Assembly (NCBI RefSeq): GCF_051014685.1
Contig: NW_027478520.1
Location: 434,001-498,000, forward strand
Length of the DNA: 64,000 bases
Direction of reading: 5' to 3'
Source: Ptiloglossa arizonensis
Taxonomy: Eukaryota > Arthropoda > Insecta > Hymenoptera > Colletidae
Shown here piece after piece: positions 48,820-62,395 of this stretch; the first letter of the stretch is position 1; every line of letters begins with the position of its first letter. A model generated the notes under the pieces. It was not told where the DNA came from. It saw only the letters and a program-made list of their open reading frames with translations, and did not search any database. The position numbers and the translations under genes are program-made.

Positions 48820-50943
48820 GTGTGTGTACTTTTCCCCTAGGTAATTCCAGTTATTTGTTTCTTGCATCAGAATTGCGAAAATTTTTATGGTTTCTCAACC
48901 ATTCCTTAACTTCAAACTCCCATATCTCGCGAACGGAATGACGAACTCGAGAAATTCCTGTTGCATCTGAAAGTAGAAACTCGCCCGATTACAACGGCAT
49001 GTGTATTTTCCCCCTAGGCCTTTGTAGTTATTGGTTTCGAGTATCAGACTTGCGAAAATTTTTATGGTTTCTCAACCATTCCTTACATTCATACACCCAT
49101 ATCTCGCGAACGGATTGACGAACTCGAGAAATTCCTGTTGCATCTGAAAGTAGAAACTAGCCCGATTACAACGGTATGTGTATTTTTGCCCTAGGCCACT
49201 GTAGTTATTGGTTTCGAGTATCAAACTTGCGAAAATTTTGATGGTTTCTCAACCATTCCTTAACTTCAAACTCCCATATCTCGCGAACGGATTGACGAAC
49301 TCGAGAAATTCCTGTTGCATCTGAAAGCAGAAACTCGCCCGATTACAAAGGTATGTGTATTTTTCCCCTAGGCCATAGTAGTTATTGGTTTCGAGTATCA
49401 GATTTGCGAAAATTGTGATGGTTTCTCAACCTTCCTTAACTTCAAACTCCCATATCTCGCGAACGGATTAACGAACTCGAGAATTTCCTATTGCATCTGA
49501 AACCAGAAACTCGCCCGATTACTTCGGTGTGTGTACTTTTCCCCTAGGTAATTCCAGTTATTTGTTTCTTGCATCAGAATTGCGAAAATTTTTATGGTTT
49601 CTCAACCATTCCTTAACTTCAAACTCCCATATCTCGCGAACGGAATGACGAACTCGAGAAATTCCTGTTGCATCTGAAAGTAGAAACTCGCCCGATTACA
49701 ACGGCATGTGTATTTTCCCCCTAGGCCTTTGTAGTTATTGGTTTCGAGTATCAGACTTGCGAAAATTTTTATGGTTTCTCAACCATTCCTTACATTCATA
49801 CACCCATATCTCGCGAACGGATTGACGAACTCGAGAAATTCCTGTTGCATCTGAAAGTAGAAACTAGCCCGATTACAACGGTATGTGTATTTTTGCCCTA
49901 GGCCACTGTAGTTATTGGTTTCGAGTATCAAACTTGCGAAAATTTTGATGGTTTCTCAACCATTCCTTAACTTCAAACTCCCATATCTCGCGAACGGATT
50001 GACGAACTCGAGAAATTCCTGTTGCATCTGAAAGCAGAAACTCGCCCGATTACAAAGGTATGTGTATTTTTCCCCTAGGCCATAGTAGTTATTGGTTTCG
50101 AGTATCAGATTTGCGAAAATTGTGATGGTTTCTCAACCATTCCTTAACTTCAAACTCCCATATCTCGCGAACGGATTAACGAACTCGAGAATTTCCTATT
50201 GCATCTGAAACCAGAAACTCGCCCGATTACTTCGGTGTGTGTACTTTTCCCCTAGGTAATTCCAGTTATTTGTTTCTTGCATCAGAATTGCGAAAATTTT
50301 TATGGTTTCTCAACCATTCCTTAACTTCAAACTCCCATATCTCGCGAACGGAATGACGAACTCGAGAAATTCCTGTTGCATCTGAAAGTAGAAACTCGCC
50401 CGATTACAACGGCATGTGTATTTTCCCCCTAGGCCTTTGTAGTTATTGGTTTCGAGTATCAGACTTGCGAAAATTTTTATGGTTTCTCAACCATTCCTTA
50501 CATTCATACACCCATATCTCGCGAACGGATTGACGAACTCGAGAAATTCCTGTTGCATCTGAAAGTAGAAACTAGCCCGATTACAACGGTATGTGTATTT
50601 TTGCCCTAGGCCACTGTAGTTATTGGTTTCGAGTATCAAACTTGCGAAAATTTTGATGGTTTCTCAACCATTCCTTAACTTCAAACTTCCATATCTCGCG
50701 AACGGATTGACGAACTCGAGAAATTCCTGTTGCATCTGAAAGCAGAAACTCGCCCGATTACAAAGGTATGTGTATTTTTCCCCTAGGCCATAGTAGTTAT
50801 TGGTTTCGAGTATCAGATTTGCGAAAATTGTGATGGTTTCTCAACCATTCCTTAACTTCAAACTCCCATATCTCGCGAACGGATTAACGAACTCGAGAAT
50901 TTCCTATTGCATCTGAAACCAGAAACTCGCCCGATTACTTCGG
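48820..50943. repeat. 4-monomer higher-order repeat, about 708-bp period, three copies
   Basis: 'tgtgtgtact' before 'tttcccctaggtaattcc' occurs at 48,821, 49,528 and about 50,236 (707 and 708 bp). Each copy has a 'tttgtttcttgcatcag' monomer, a 'ggcatgtgtattttccccc' monomer, an 'actagcccgattac' monomer, and one with 'aattgtgatgg' followed by 'ttacttcgg'. Copy 1 is 1 bp short because of 'ctcaaccttcc' near 49,427. Copy 3 ends at 'ttacttcggtatgtg'. This is the only block where I see three complete adjacent copies of a multi-monomer unit. Confidence 0.9.
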
Positions 50944-51314
50944 TATGTGTATTTTTGCCCTAGGCCATTGTAGTTATTGGTTTCGAGTATCAAACTTGCG
51001 AAAATTTTGATGGTTTCTCAACCATTCCTTAACTTCAAACTCCCGTATCTCGCGAACGGATTGACGAACTCGAGAAATTCCTGATGCATCTGAAAGTAGA
51101 AACTCGCCCGATTACAATGGTATGTGTATATTTGACCTAGGCCATTCCAGTTATTGGTTTCGAGTATCAGACCAGCGTAAATTTTGATTGTTTCTCAACC
51201 ATTCCTTAACTTCAAAATCCCATATCTCGCGAACAGATTGACGAACTCGAGAAATTCCTGATGCATCTGAAAGTAGAAACTCGCCCGATTACAAAGGTAT
51301 GTGTATATTTGACC
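50944..51314. repeat. two satellite monomers before the 8-mer
   Basis: Part of the 4,423-bp offset copy of 46.5-46.9 kb. It includes 'ctcccgtatctcgcg' and 'cagcgtaaattttgattg', the latter matching 46,754. Confidence 0.85.
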
Positions 51315-54142
51315 TAGGCCATTCCAGTTATTGGTTTCGAGTATCAGACCAGCGAAAATTTTGATGGATTCTCAACCATTCCTTACCCACAAACACCCAT
51401 TTCTCGCGAACGGATTGACGAACACGAGAAATTCCTGTTGCATCTGAAAGTAGAAACTCGCCCGATTACAAAGGTATGTGTATTTTTCCCCTAGGCCATA
51501 GTAGTTATTGGTTTCGAGTATCAAACTTGCGAAAATTTTGATGGTTTCTCAACCATTCCTTAACTTCAAACTCCCATATCTCGCGAACGGATTGACGAAC
51601 TCGAGAAATTCCTGATGCATCTGAAAGTAGAAACTCGCCCGATTACATAGGTATGTGTATATTTGACCTAGGCCATTCCAGTTATTGGTTTCGAGTATCA
51701 GACCAGCGAAAATTTTGATGGATTCTCAACCATTCCTTACCCACAAACACACATTTCTCGCGAACGGATTGACGAACACGAGAAATTCCGGTTGCACCTG
51801 GAAGAAGAAACTCTCCCGATTACAACGGTATGTGTATTTTTCCCCTAAGCCTTTGTAGTTATTGGTTTCGTGAATCAGACTTGCGAAAATTTTGATGGTT
51901 TCTCAACCGTTCCTAAATTCAAACTCCCATATCTCGCGAACGGATAGACAAACTCGAGAAATTCCTGTTGAATCTGAAACCAGAAACTCGTCCGATTACA
52001 ACGGTATGTGTATCTTTGCCCTAGGCCATAGTAGTTATTGGTTTCGAGTATCAGACCAGCGAAAATTTTGATGGATTCTCAACCATTCCTTACCCACAAA
52101 CACCCATTTCTCGCGAACGGAATGACGAACTCGAGAAATTCCTGTTGCATCTGAAAGTAGAAACTCGCCCCATTACAACGGTGTGTGTACTTTTCCCCTA
52201 GGCCATTCCAGTTATTGGTTTCGAGTAACAGACTTGCGAAAATTTTGATGGTTTCTCAACCATTCCATAACTTCAAACTCCCATATCTCGCGAACGGATT
52301 ATCGAACTCGAGAATTTCCTATTGCATCTGAAAGCAGAAACTCGCCCGATTACAACGGTATGTGTATTTTTGCCGTAGGCCATTGTAGTTATTGGTTTCG
52401 AGTATCAAACTTGTGAAAATTTTGATGGTTTCTCAACCATTCCTTAACTACAAACTCCTATATCTTGCGAACGGATTGACGAACTCGAGAAATTCCTGTT
52501 GCATCTGAAAGTAGAAACTCGCCCGATTACAAAGGTATGTGTATATTTGCCCTAGGCTATTCCAGTTATTGGTTTCGAGTATCAGACCAGCGAAAATTTT
52601 GATGGATTCTCAACCGTTCCTAAATTCAAACTCCCATATCTCGCGAACGGATAGACGAACTCGAGAAATTCCTGTTGAATCTGAAACCAGAAACTCGTCC
52701 GATTACAACGGTATGTGTATCTTTGCCCTAGGCCATTCCAGTTATTGGTTTCGAGTATCAGACCAGCGAAAATTTTGATGGATTCTCAACCATTCCTTAC
52801 CCACAAACACCCATTTCTCGCGAACGGATTGACGAACACGAGAAATTCCTGTTGCATCTGAAAGTAGAAACTCGCCCGATTACAAAGGTATGTGTATTTT
52901 TCCCCTAGGCCATAGTAGTTATTGGTTTCGAGTATCAAACTTGCGAAAATTTTGATGGTTTCTCAACCATTCCTTAACTTCAAACTCCCATATCTCGCGA
53001 ACGGATTGACGAACTCGAGAAATTCCTGATGCATCTGAAAGTAGAAACCCGCCCGATTACATAGGTATGTGTATATTTGACCTAGGCCATTCCAGTTATT
53101 GGTTTCGAGTATCAGACCAGCGAAAATTTTGATGGATTCTCAACCATTCCTTACCCACAAACACACATTTCTCGCGAACGGATTGACGAACACGAGAAAT
53201 TCCGGTTGCACCTGGAAGAAGAAACTCTCCCGATTACAACGGTATGTGTATTTTTCCCCTAAGCCTTTGTAGTTATTGGTTTCGTGAATCAGACTTGCGA
53301 AAATTTTGATGGTTTCTCAACCGTTCCTAAATTCAAACTCCCATATCTCGCGAACGGATAGACAAACTCGAGAAATTCCTGTTGAATCTGAAACCAGAAA
53401 CTCGTCCGATTACAACGGTATGTGTATCTTTGCCCTAGGCCATAGTAGTTATTGGTTTCGAGTATCAGACCAGCGAAAATTTTGATGGATTCTCAACCAT
53501 TCCTTACCCACAAACACCCATTTCTCGCGAACGGAATGACGAACTCGAGAAATTCCTGTTGCATCTGAAAGTAGAAACTCGCCCCATTACAACGGTGTGT
53601 GTACTTTTCCCCTAGGCCATTCCAGTTATTGGTTTCGAGTAACAGACTTGCGAAAATTTTGATGGTTTCTCAACCATTCCATAACTTCAAACTCCCATAT
53701 CTCGCGAACGGATTATCGAACTCGAGAATTTCCTATTGCATCTGAAAGCAGAAACTCGCCCGATTACAACGGTATGTGTATTTTTGCCGTAGGCCATTGT
53801 AGTTATTGGTTTCGAGTATCAAACTTGTGAAAATTTTGATGGTTTCTCAACCATTCCTTAACTACAAACTCCTATATCTTGCGAACGGATTGACGAACTC
53901 GAGAAATTCCTGTTGCATCTGAAAGTAGAAACTCGCCCGATTACAAAGGTATGTGTATATTTGCCCTAGGCTATTCCAGTTATTGGTTTCGAGTATCAGA
54001 CCAGCGAAAATTTTGATGGATTCTCAACCGTTCCTAAATTCAAACTCCCATATCTCGCGAACGGATAGACGAACTCGAGAAATTCCTGTTGAATCTGAAA
54101 CCAGAAACTCGTCCGATTACAACGGTATGTGTATCTTTGCCC
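51315..54142. repeat. 8-monomer higher-order repeat, 1,414-bp period, two copies
   Basis: Copies at about 51,315-52,728 and 52,729-54,142 (8 x 177 minus 2). 'taaattcaaa' at 51,914 recurs at 53,328. Each copy holds 'ttacccacaaacaccc', 'attacataggtatg', 'tttcgtgaatcag', 'ggatagacaaactcgag', 'cgagtaacagac', 'ggattatcgaactc' and a second 'gttcctaaattc' monomer. Two monomers with 'gttcctaaattc' (one T fewer) explain the -2. Copies are near identical ('gaaaccc' at 53,044 against 'gaaactc' is one difference). Confidence 0.9.
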
Positions 54143-57100
54143 TAGGCCATTCCAGCTATTGGTTTCGAGTATCAGACCAGCGAAAATTTTGATGGTTTCT
54201 CAACCATTCCTTACCTTCATACACCCATATCTCGCGAACGGAATGACGAACTCGAGAAATTCCTGTTGCATCTGAAAGTAGAATCTCGCCCGATTACAAC
54301 GGTATGTGCATTTTTCCCCTAGGCCTTTGTAGTTATTGGTTTCGAGTATCAGGCTTGCGAAAATTTTGATGGTTTCTCAACCGTTCCTTAATTTCAAACT
54401 CCCATATCTCGCGAACGGATTGACGAACTCGAGAAATTCCTGTTGCATCTGAAACCAGAAACTCGTCCGATTACTACGGTATGTGTATTTTTGCCCTAGG
54501 CAATTGTAGTTATTGGTTTCGAGTACCAAACTTGCGAATATTTTGGTGGTTTCTCAACCATTCCTTAACTTCAAACTCCCATATCTCGCGAACGGATTGA
54601 CGAACTCGAGAAATTCCTGTTGCATCTGAAAACAGAAACTCGACCGATTACAATGGCGTGTGTACTTTTCCCCTAGGTAATTCCAGTTATTTGTTTCTTG
54701 CATCAGAATTGCGAAAATTTTTATGGTTTCTCAACCATTCCTTAACTTCAAACTCCCATATCTCGCGAACGGAATGACGAACTCGAGAAATTCCTGTTGC
54801 ATCTGAAAGTAGAAACTCGCCCGATTACAACGGCATGTGTATTTTCCCCCTAGGCCTTTGTAGTTATTGGTTTCGAGTATCAGACTTGCGAAAATTTTTA
54901 TGGTTTCTCAACCATTCCTTACATTCATACACCCATATCTCGCGAACGGATTGACGAACTCGAGAAATTCCTGTTGCATCTGAAAGTAGAAACTAGCCTG
55001 ATTACAAAGGTATGTGCATTTTTGCCCTAGGCCATTCCAGTTATTGGTTTCGAGAATCAGACTTGCGAAAATTTTGATGGTTTCTCAACCATTCTTTAAC
55101 TTCAAACTCCCATATCTCGCGAACGGATTGACGAACTCGAGAAATTCCTGCTGCATCTGAAAGTAGAAACTAGCCTGATTACAAAGGTATGTGCATTTTT
55201 GCCCTAGGCCATTCCAGTTATTGGTTTCGAGTATCAGACCAGCGAAAATTTTGATGGTTTCTCAACCATTCCTTACATTCATACATCCATATCTCGCGAA
55301 CGGAATGACGAACTCGAGAAATTCCTGTTGCATCTGAAAGTAGAAACTCGCCCGATTACAACGGTATGTGCATTTTTCCCCTAGGCCTTTGTAGTTATTG
55401 GTTTCGAGTATCAGACTTGCGAAAATTTTGATGGTTTCTCAACCATTCCTTAACATCAAACTCCCATATCTCGCGAACCGATTAACGAACTCGAGAAATT
55501 CCTGTTGCTTCTGAAAGTAGAAACTCGCCCGATTACAACGCTATGTGTATTTTTCCCCTAGGCCTTTGTAGTTATTGGTTTCGAGTATCAGACTTGCGAA
55601 AATTTTGATGGTTTCTCAACCGTTCCTTAACTTCACACTCCCATATCACGCGAACGGATTGACGACCTCAAGAAATTCCTATTGCATCTGAAAGTAGAAA
55701 CTAGCCTGATTACAAAGGTATGTGTATTTTTGCCCTAGGCCATTCCAGTTATTGGTTTCGAGTATCAGACCAGCGAAAATTTTGATGGTTTCTCAACCAT
55801 TCCTTACCTTCATACATCCATATCTCGCGAACGAAATAACGAACTCGAGAAATTCCTGTTGCATCTGAAAGTAGAAACTCGCCCGATTACAACGGTATGT
55901 GCATTTTTCCCCTAGGCCTTTGTAGTTATTGGTTTCGAGTATCAGACTTGCGAAAATTTTGATGGTTTCTCAACCATTCCTTAACTTCAAACTCCGATGC
56001 CTCGCTAACGGATTGGCGAACTCGAGAAGTTCCTGTCGCCTCTGAAAGTAGAAACTTGCCCGATTACAATGGTGTGTGTACTTTTCCCCTAGGTCATTCG
56101 AGTTATTCGTTTCTAGCATCAGAATTGCGAAAATTTTGATGGTTTCTCAACCATTCCTTAACTTCACACTCCCATATCACGCGAACGGATTGACGACCTC
56201 AAGAAATTCCTATTGCATCTGAAAGTAGAAACACGCCCGATTACAAATGTATGTGTATTTTTCCCCTAGGCCATAGTAGTTATTGGTTTCGAGTATCAGA
56301 CTTGCGAAAACTGTGATGGTTTCTCAACCATTCCTGAAAATCAAGTTACCATATCTCGCGAACGGATTGAGGAACACGAGAAATTCCGGTTGCATCTGGA
56401 AGAAGAAACTCTCCCGATTACAACGGTATGCGTATTTTTCCTCTAAGCCTTTGTAGTTATTGGTTTCGTGTATCAGACTTGCGAAAATTTTGATGGTTTC
56501 TCAACCGTTCCTTAATTTCAAACTCCCATATCTCGCGAACGGATTGACGAACTCGAGAAATTCCTGTTGCATCTGAAACCAGAAACTCGTCCGATTACTA
56601 CGGTATGTGTATTTTTGCCCTAGGCCATTGTAGTTATTGGTTTCGAGTATCAGACTTGCGAAAATTTTGATGGTTTCTCAACCATTCCTTACCTTCATAC
56701 ACCCATATCTCGCGAACCGATTGACGAACTCGAGAAATTCCTGTTGCATCTGAAAGCAGAAGCTCGACCGATTACAATGGTGTGTGTACTTTTCCCCTAG
56801 GTCATTCCAGTTATTCGTTTCTAGCATCAGAATTGCGAAAATTTTGATGGTTTCTCAACCATTCCTTAACTTCAAACTCCCATATCTCGCGAACGGAATG
56901 ACGAACTCGAGAAATTCCTGTTGCATCTGAATATAGAATCTCTCCCGATTACAACGCTATGTGTATTTTTCCCCTAGGCCATTGTAGTTATTGGTTTCGA
57001 GAATCAGACTTGCGAAAATTTTGATGGTTTCTCAACCATTCTTTAACTTCAAACTCCCATATCTCGCGAACGGATTGACGAACTCGAGAAATTCCTGTTG

Positions 57101-58100
57101 CATCTGAAAGTAGAAACTCGCCTGATTACAAAGGTATGGGTATTTTTCCCCTAGGCCTTTGTAGTTACTGGTTTCGAGTATCAGACCAGCGAAAATTTTG
57201 ATGGTTTCTCAACCATTCCTTAACTTCAAACTCCCATATCTCGCGAACGGATTGACGAACTCGAGAAATTGCTGTTGCATCTGAAAGCAGAAGCTCGACC
57301 GATTACAATGGTGTGTGTACTCTTCCCGTAGGTCATTCCAGTTATCCGTTTCTAGCATCAGAATTGCGAAAATTTTTATGGTTTCTCAACCATTCCTTAA
57401 ATTCAAACTCCCATGTCTCGCGAACGAATTGACGAACTCGAGAAATTCCTGTTGCATCTGAAAGCAGAAGCTCGACCGATTACAATGGTGTGTGTACTTT
57501 TCCCATAGGTCATTCCAGTTATTCGTTTCTAGCATCAGAATTGCGAAAATTTTGATGGTTTCTCAACCATTCCTTAACTTCAAACTCCCATATCTCGCGA
57601 ACGGACTAACGACCTCAAGAAATTCCTATTGCATCTGAAAGTAGAAACACGCCCGATTACAAAGGTATGTGTATTTTTCCCCTAGGCCATAGTAGTTATT
57701 GGTTTCGAGTATCAGACTTGCGAAAATTGTGATGGTTTCTCAACCATTCCTTAACATCAAACCACCATATCTCGCGAACGGATTGAGGAACACGAGAAAT
57801 TCCGGTTGCATCTGGAAGAAGAAACTCTGCCGATTACAACGGTATGCGTATTTTTCCCCTAAGCCTTTGTAGTTATTGGTTTCGAGTATCAGAATTGCGA
57901 AAATTTTGATGGTTTCTCAACCGTTCCTTAATTTCAAACTCCCATATCTCGCGAACGGAATGACGAACTCGAGAAATTCCTGTTGCATCTGAAAGTGGAA
58001 ACTCGCCCGATTACAATGGTGTGTGTACTTTTCCCCTAGGCCATTCCAGTTATTGGTTTCGAGTATCAGACTTGCGAAAATTTTGATGGTTTCTCAACGA
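54143..58100. repeat. mosaic satellite segment with an 8-monomer (1,416-bp) echo
   Basis: About 22 monomers. 54.6-55.3 kb uses the same monomer types as 48.3-49.1 kb ('cctaggtaattcc', 'ggcatgtgtattttccccc', 'actagcctgattac'). 'ggattgagga' at 56,364 and 57,780 are 1,416 bp (8 x 177) apart, with matching neighbours ('acctcaagaaattcctattg', 'aactgtgatgg' and 'aattgtgatgg', 'gaagaagaaactct'). 'cgctaacggattgg' near 56,002 loses the NruI site, and 'gacctcaagaaa' near 55,662, 56,195 and 57,611 loses the XhoI site. Confidence 0.82.
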
Positions 58101-60190
58101 TTCCTTAACTTCAAACTCCCATACCTCGCGAACGGATTGGCGAACTCGAGAAATTCCTGTTGCATTTGAAAGTGGAAACTCGCCCGATTACAATGGTGTG
58201 TGTACTTTTTCCCTAGGCCAATCCAGTTATAGGTTTCGAGTATCAGACCAGCGAAAATTTTGATGGTTTCTCAAACATTCCGTAATCTCAAACTCCCATA
58301 TCTCGCGAACGGAATGACGAACTCGAGAAATTCCTGTTGCACCTGAAAGTAGAAACTCGCCCGATTACAATGGTGTGTGTACTTTTCCCCTAGGCCATTC
58401 CAGTTGTTGGTTTCGAGTATCAGACTTGCGAAAATTTTGATGGTTTCTCAACCACTCCTTAATTTCAAACTCCCATATCTCGCGAGCGGATTGACGAACT
58501 CGAGAAATTCCTGTTGCATCTGAAAGTAGAAACACGCCCGATAACAAAGGTATGTGTATTTTTGCCCTAGGCCATTGTAGTTATTGGTTTCGAATATCAG
58601 ACTTGCGAAAATTTTGATGGTTTCTCAACCATTCCTTAACTTCAAACTCCCATATCTCGCGAACGGATTGACGAACTCGAGAACTTCAGGTTGCATCTGG
58701 AAGTAGAAACTCGCCCGATTAAAATGGTACGAGTATTTTTCCCCTAGGCCATTGTAGTTATTGGTTTCGAGTACCAGACTTGCGAAAATTTTGATGGTTT
58801 CTCAACCACTCCTTAATTTTAAACTCCCAAATCTCGCGAACGGATTAACGAACTCGAGAAATTACTGTTGCATCTGAAAGTAGAAACACGCCCGATTACA
58901 AAGGTATGTGTATTTTTCCCCTAGGCCATTGTAGTTATTGGTTTCGCGTGTCAGACTTGCGAAAATTTTGATGGTTTCTCAAGCATTCCTTAAATTCAAA
59001 CCCCATATCTCGCGAACGGATTGACGAATCCGAAAAATTTCTGTTGCATCTGAAAGTAGAGACTCTCCCGATTACAACGGTATGTGTATTTTTCCCCTAG
59101 GCCATTGTAGTTATTGGTTTCGAGTATCAGACTTACGAAAATTTTGATGGTTTCTCAACCATTCCTTAACTTCAAACTCCCATATCTCTCGAACGGATTG
59201 ACGAACTCGAGAAATTCCTGTTGCATCTGAAAGTAGAAACTCGCCCGATTACAATGGTGTGTGTACTTTTCCCCTAGGCCATTCTAGTTATTGGTTCTGG
59301 GTATCAGACCAGCGAAAATTTTGATGGCTTCTCAAACATTCCGTAACTTCAAACTCCCATATATAGCGAACGGATTGATGAACTCGAGAAATTCCTGTTG
59401 CATCTGAAAGTAGAAACTCGCCTGATTACAATGGTGTGTGTACTTTTCCCCTAGGCCATTCTAGTTATTGGTTTTGGGTATCAGACCAGCGAAAATTTTG
59501 ATGGTTTCTCAAACATTCCGTAATTTCAATCTCCCATATCTCGCGAACGGAATGACGACCTCGAGAAATTCCTGTTGTATCTGAAAGTAGAAACTCGCCC
59601 GATTACAGTGGTGTGTGTACTTTTCCCCTAGGCCATTCCAGTTAATGGTTTCGAGTATCAGACCAGCGAAAATTTTTATGGTTTCTCAATCATTCGTTAA
59701 CTCCAAACTCCCATATCTCGCGAACGGAATGACGAACTCGAGAAATTCCTGTTGCATCTGAAAGTAGAAACTCGCCCGATTACAATGGTGTGTGTATTTT
59801 TCCCCTAGGCCTCTGTAGTTATTGGTTTCGAGTATCAGACTTGGGAAAATTTTGATGGTTTCTCAACCATTCCTTAATTTCAAACTACCATATCTCGCGA
59901 ACGGATTGACGAACGCGAGAAATTCCTGTTGCATCTGAAAGTAGAAACTCGCCCGATTACTATGGTGTGTGTACTTTTCCCCTAGGCCATTCCAGTTTTT
60001 CGTTTCTAGCATCAGAATTGCGAAAATTTTGATGGTTTCTCAACCACTCCTTAACTTCAAACTCCCATATCTCGCGAACGGCTGACGAACTCGAGAAATT
60101 CGTGTTGCATCTGAAAGTAGAAACTCGCCCGATTACAATGCTGTGGGTACTTTTCCCCTAGGCCATTCCAGTTATTGGTTTCGAGTATCA
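58101..60190. repeat. long-range copy of the 41.0-42.8 kb segment
   Basis: Monomer types occur in the same order as near 41.0-42.8 kb: 'gcatttgaaagtgg', 'ccaatccagttatagg', 'gaacttcagg' (58,682 and 41,168), 'ggttctgggtatc' (59,293 and 41,604), 'ggttttgggtatc' (59,470 and 41,781), 'cagttaatggtttcg', 'cttgggaaaa', 'ccagtttttcg' and 'gcgaacggctgacg'. From 59.2 kb on, the offset is 17,689 bp. About two monomers (58.3-58.68 kb) are added relative to the 41-kb copy, and one of the two identical monomers there is missing here. Confidence 0.83.
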
Positions 60191-61404
60191 GACTTGCGAA
60201 AATTTTGATGGTTTCTCAACCATTTCTTAACTTCAAACTCCCATATCTCGCGAGCGGATTGACGAACTCGAGAATTTTCTATTGCATCTGAAAGCACAAA
60301 CTCGCCCGATTACAACGGTATGTGTGTTTTTCCCCTAGGCCATTGTAGTTATTGGTTTCGCGTATCAGACTTGCGAAAATTTTGATGGTTTCTCAAGCAT
60401 GCCTTAACTTCAAACCCCCATATCACGCGAAAGGATTGACGAACTCGAGAAATTCCTGTCGCATCTGAAACAGAAACTCGTCCGATTACAATGGTATGTG
60501 TATTTTTGCCCTGGGCAATAGTAGTTATTGGTCTCGAATATCAGACTTGCGAAAATTTTGATGGCTTCTCTACCATTCCTTAAATTCAAACTCCCATATC
60601 TCGCGAACGGATTGACGAACTCGATTATTTCCTGTTGCATCTGAAAGTAGAAACTCGCCCGATTGCAAAGGTATGTGTATATTTGCCCTAGGCCATTCCA
60701 GTTATTGGTTTCGAGTATCAGACTAGCGAAAATTTTGATGGTTTCTCATCCATTCCTTACCTTCATACACACATATCTCGCGACGGAATGACGAACTCTA
60801 GAAATTCCTGTTGCATCTGAAACAGAAACTCGTCCGATACAATGGTATGTGTATTTTTGCCCTAGGCCATTGTAGTTATTGGTTTCGAGTATCAAACTTG
60901 CGAAAATTTTGATGGTTTCTCAACCATTCCTTACCTTCAAACTCCCATATCTCGCGAACGGATTGACGAACTCGAGAAATTCCTGATGCATGTGAAAGTA
61001 GAAACTCGCCCGATTACAAAGGTATGTGTATATTGGACCTAGGCCATTCCAGTTATTGGTTTCGAGTATCAGACCAGCGAAAATTTTGATGGATTCTCAA
61101 CCATTCCTTACCCACAAACACCCATTTCTCGCGAACGGAATGACGAACTCGAGAAATTCCTGTTGCATCTGAAAGTAGAAACTCGCCCGATTACAAAGGT
61201 ATGTGTATATTTGCCCTAGGCCATTCCAGTTATTGGTTTCGAGTATCAGACCAGCGAACATTTTGATGGATTCTCAACCATTCCTTACCCACAAACACCC
61301 ATTTCTCGCGAACGGAATGACGAACTCGAGAAATTCCTGTTGCATCTGAAAGTAGAAACTCGCCCCATTACAACAGTGTGTGAACTTTTCCCCTAGGCTA
61401 TTCC
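60191..61404. repeat. satellite monomers with several small deletions
   Basis: About seven monomers. 'ctgaaacagaaactcgtccg' near 60,467 and 60,818 lacks a base, 'tctcgcgacggaatg' near 60,777 lacks an A, and 'gtccgatacaatgg' near 60,833 lacks a T. Otherwise the types are the 'ttacccacaaacaccc' and 'atattggacctagg' classes of 43-47 kb. Confidence 0.82.
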
Positions 61405-62395
61405 AGTTATTGGTTTCGAGTAACAGACTTGCGAAAATTTTGATGGTTTCTCAACCATTCCTTACCTTCATACACCCATATCTCGCGACGGAATGACGAA
61501 CTCGAGAAATTCCTGTTGCATCTGAAACAGAAACTCGTCCGATACAATGGTATGTGTATTTTTGCCCTAGGCCATTCCAGTTGTTGGTTTCGAGTAACAG
61601 ACTTGCGAAAATTTTGATGGTTTCTCAACCATTCCTTAACTTCAAACTACCATATCTCGCGAACGGATTAACGAACTCGAGAATTTCCTATTGCATCTGA
61701 AACCAGAAACTCGCCCGATTACAACGGTATGTGTATTTTTGCCCTAGGCCATTGTAGTTATTGGTTTCGAGTATCAAACTTGCGAAAATTTTGATGGTTT
61801 CTCAACCATTCCTTAACTTCAAACTCCCATATCTCGCGAACGGATTGACGAACTCGAGAAATTCCTGTTGCATCTGAAAGTAGAAACTCGCCCGATTACA
61901 AGGGTGTGTGTATATTTGCCCTAGGCCATTCCAGTTATTGGTTTCGAGTAACAGACTTGCGAAAATTTTGATGGTTTCTCAACCATTCCTTACCTTCATA
62001 CACCCATATCTCGCGACGGAATGACGAACTCGAGAAATTCCTGTTGCATCTGAAACAGAAACTCGTCCGATACAATGGTATGTGTATTTTTGCCCTAGGC
62101 CATTCCAGTTGTTGGTTTCGAGTAACAGACTTGCGAAAATTTTGATGGTTTCTCAACCATTCCTTAACTTCAAACTCCCATATCTCGCGAACGGATTAAC
62201 GAACTCGAGAATTTCCTATTGCATCTGAAACCAGAAACTCGCCCGATTACAACGGTATGTGTATTTTTGCCCTAGGCCACTGTAGTTATTGGTTTCGAGT
62301 ATCAAACTTGCGAAAATTTTGATGGTTTCTCAACCATTCCTTAACTTCAAACTCCCATATCTCGCGAACGGATTGACGAACTCGAGAAATTCCTG
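61405..62395. repeat. 3-monomer repeat, 528-bp period, nearly two copies
   Basis: Copies begin at about 61,405 and 61,933. The period is 3 x 177 minus 3 because one monomer in each copy has three 1-bp deletions ('ctcgcgacgg', 'gaaacagaaac', 'ccgatacaatgg'), making a 174-bp unit. Within each copy two monomers carry 'cgagtaacagac', and the third carries 'aattaacgaactc'-type sequence with 'gaatttcctattg'. Copy 2 ends near 62,395, where 'cctgatgcatctg' replaces 'cctgttgcatctg'. Confidence 0.87.
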
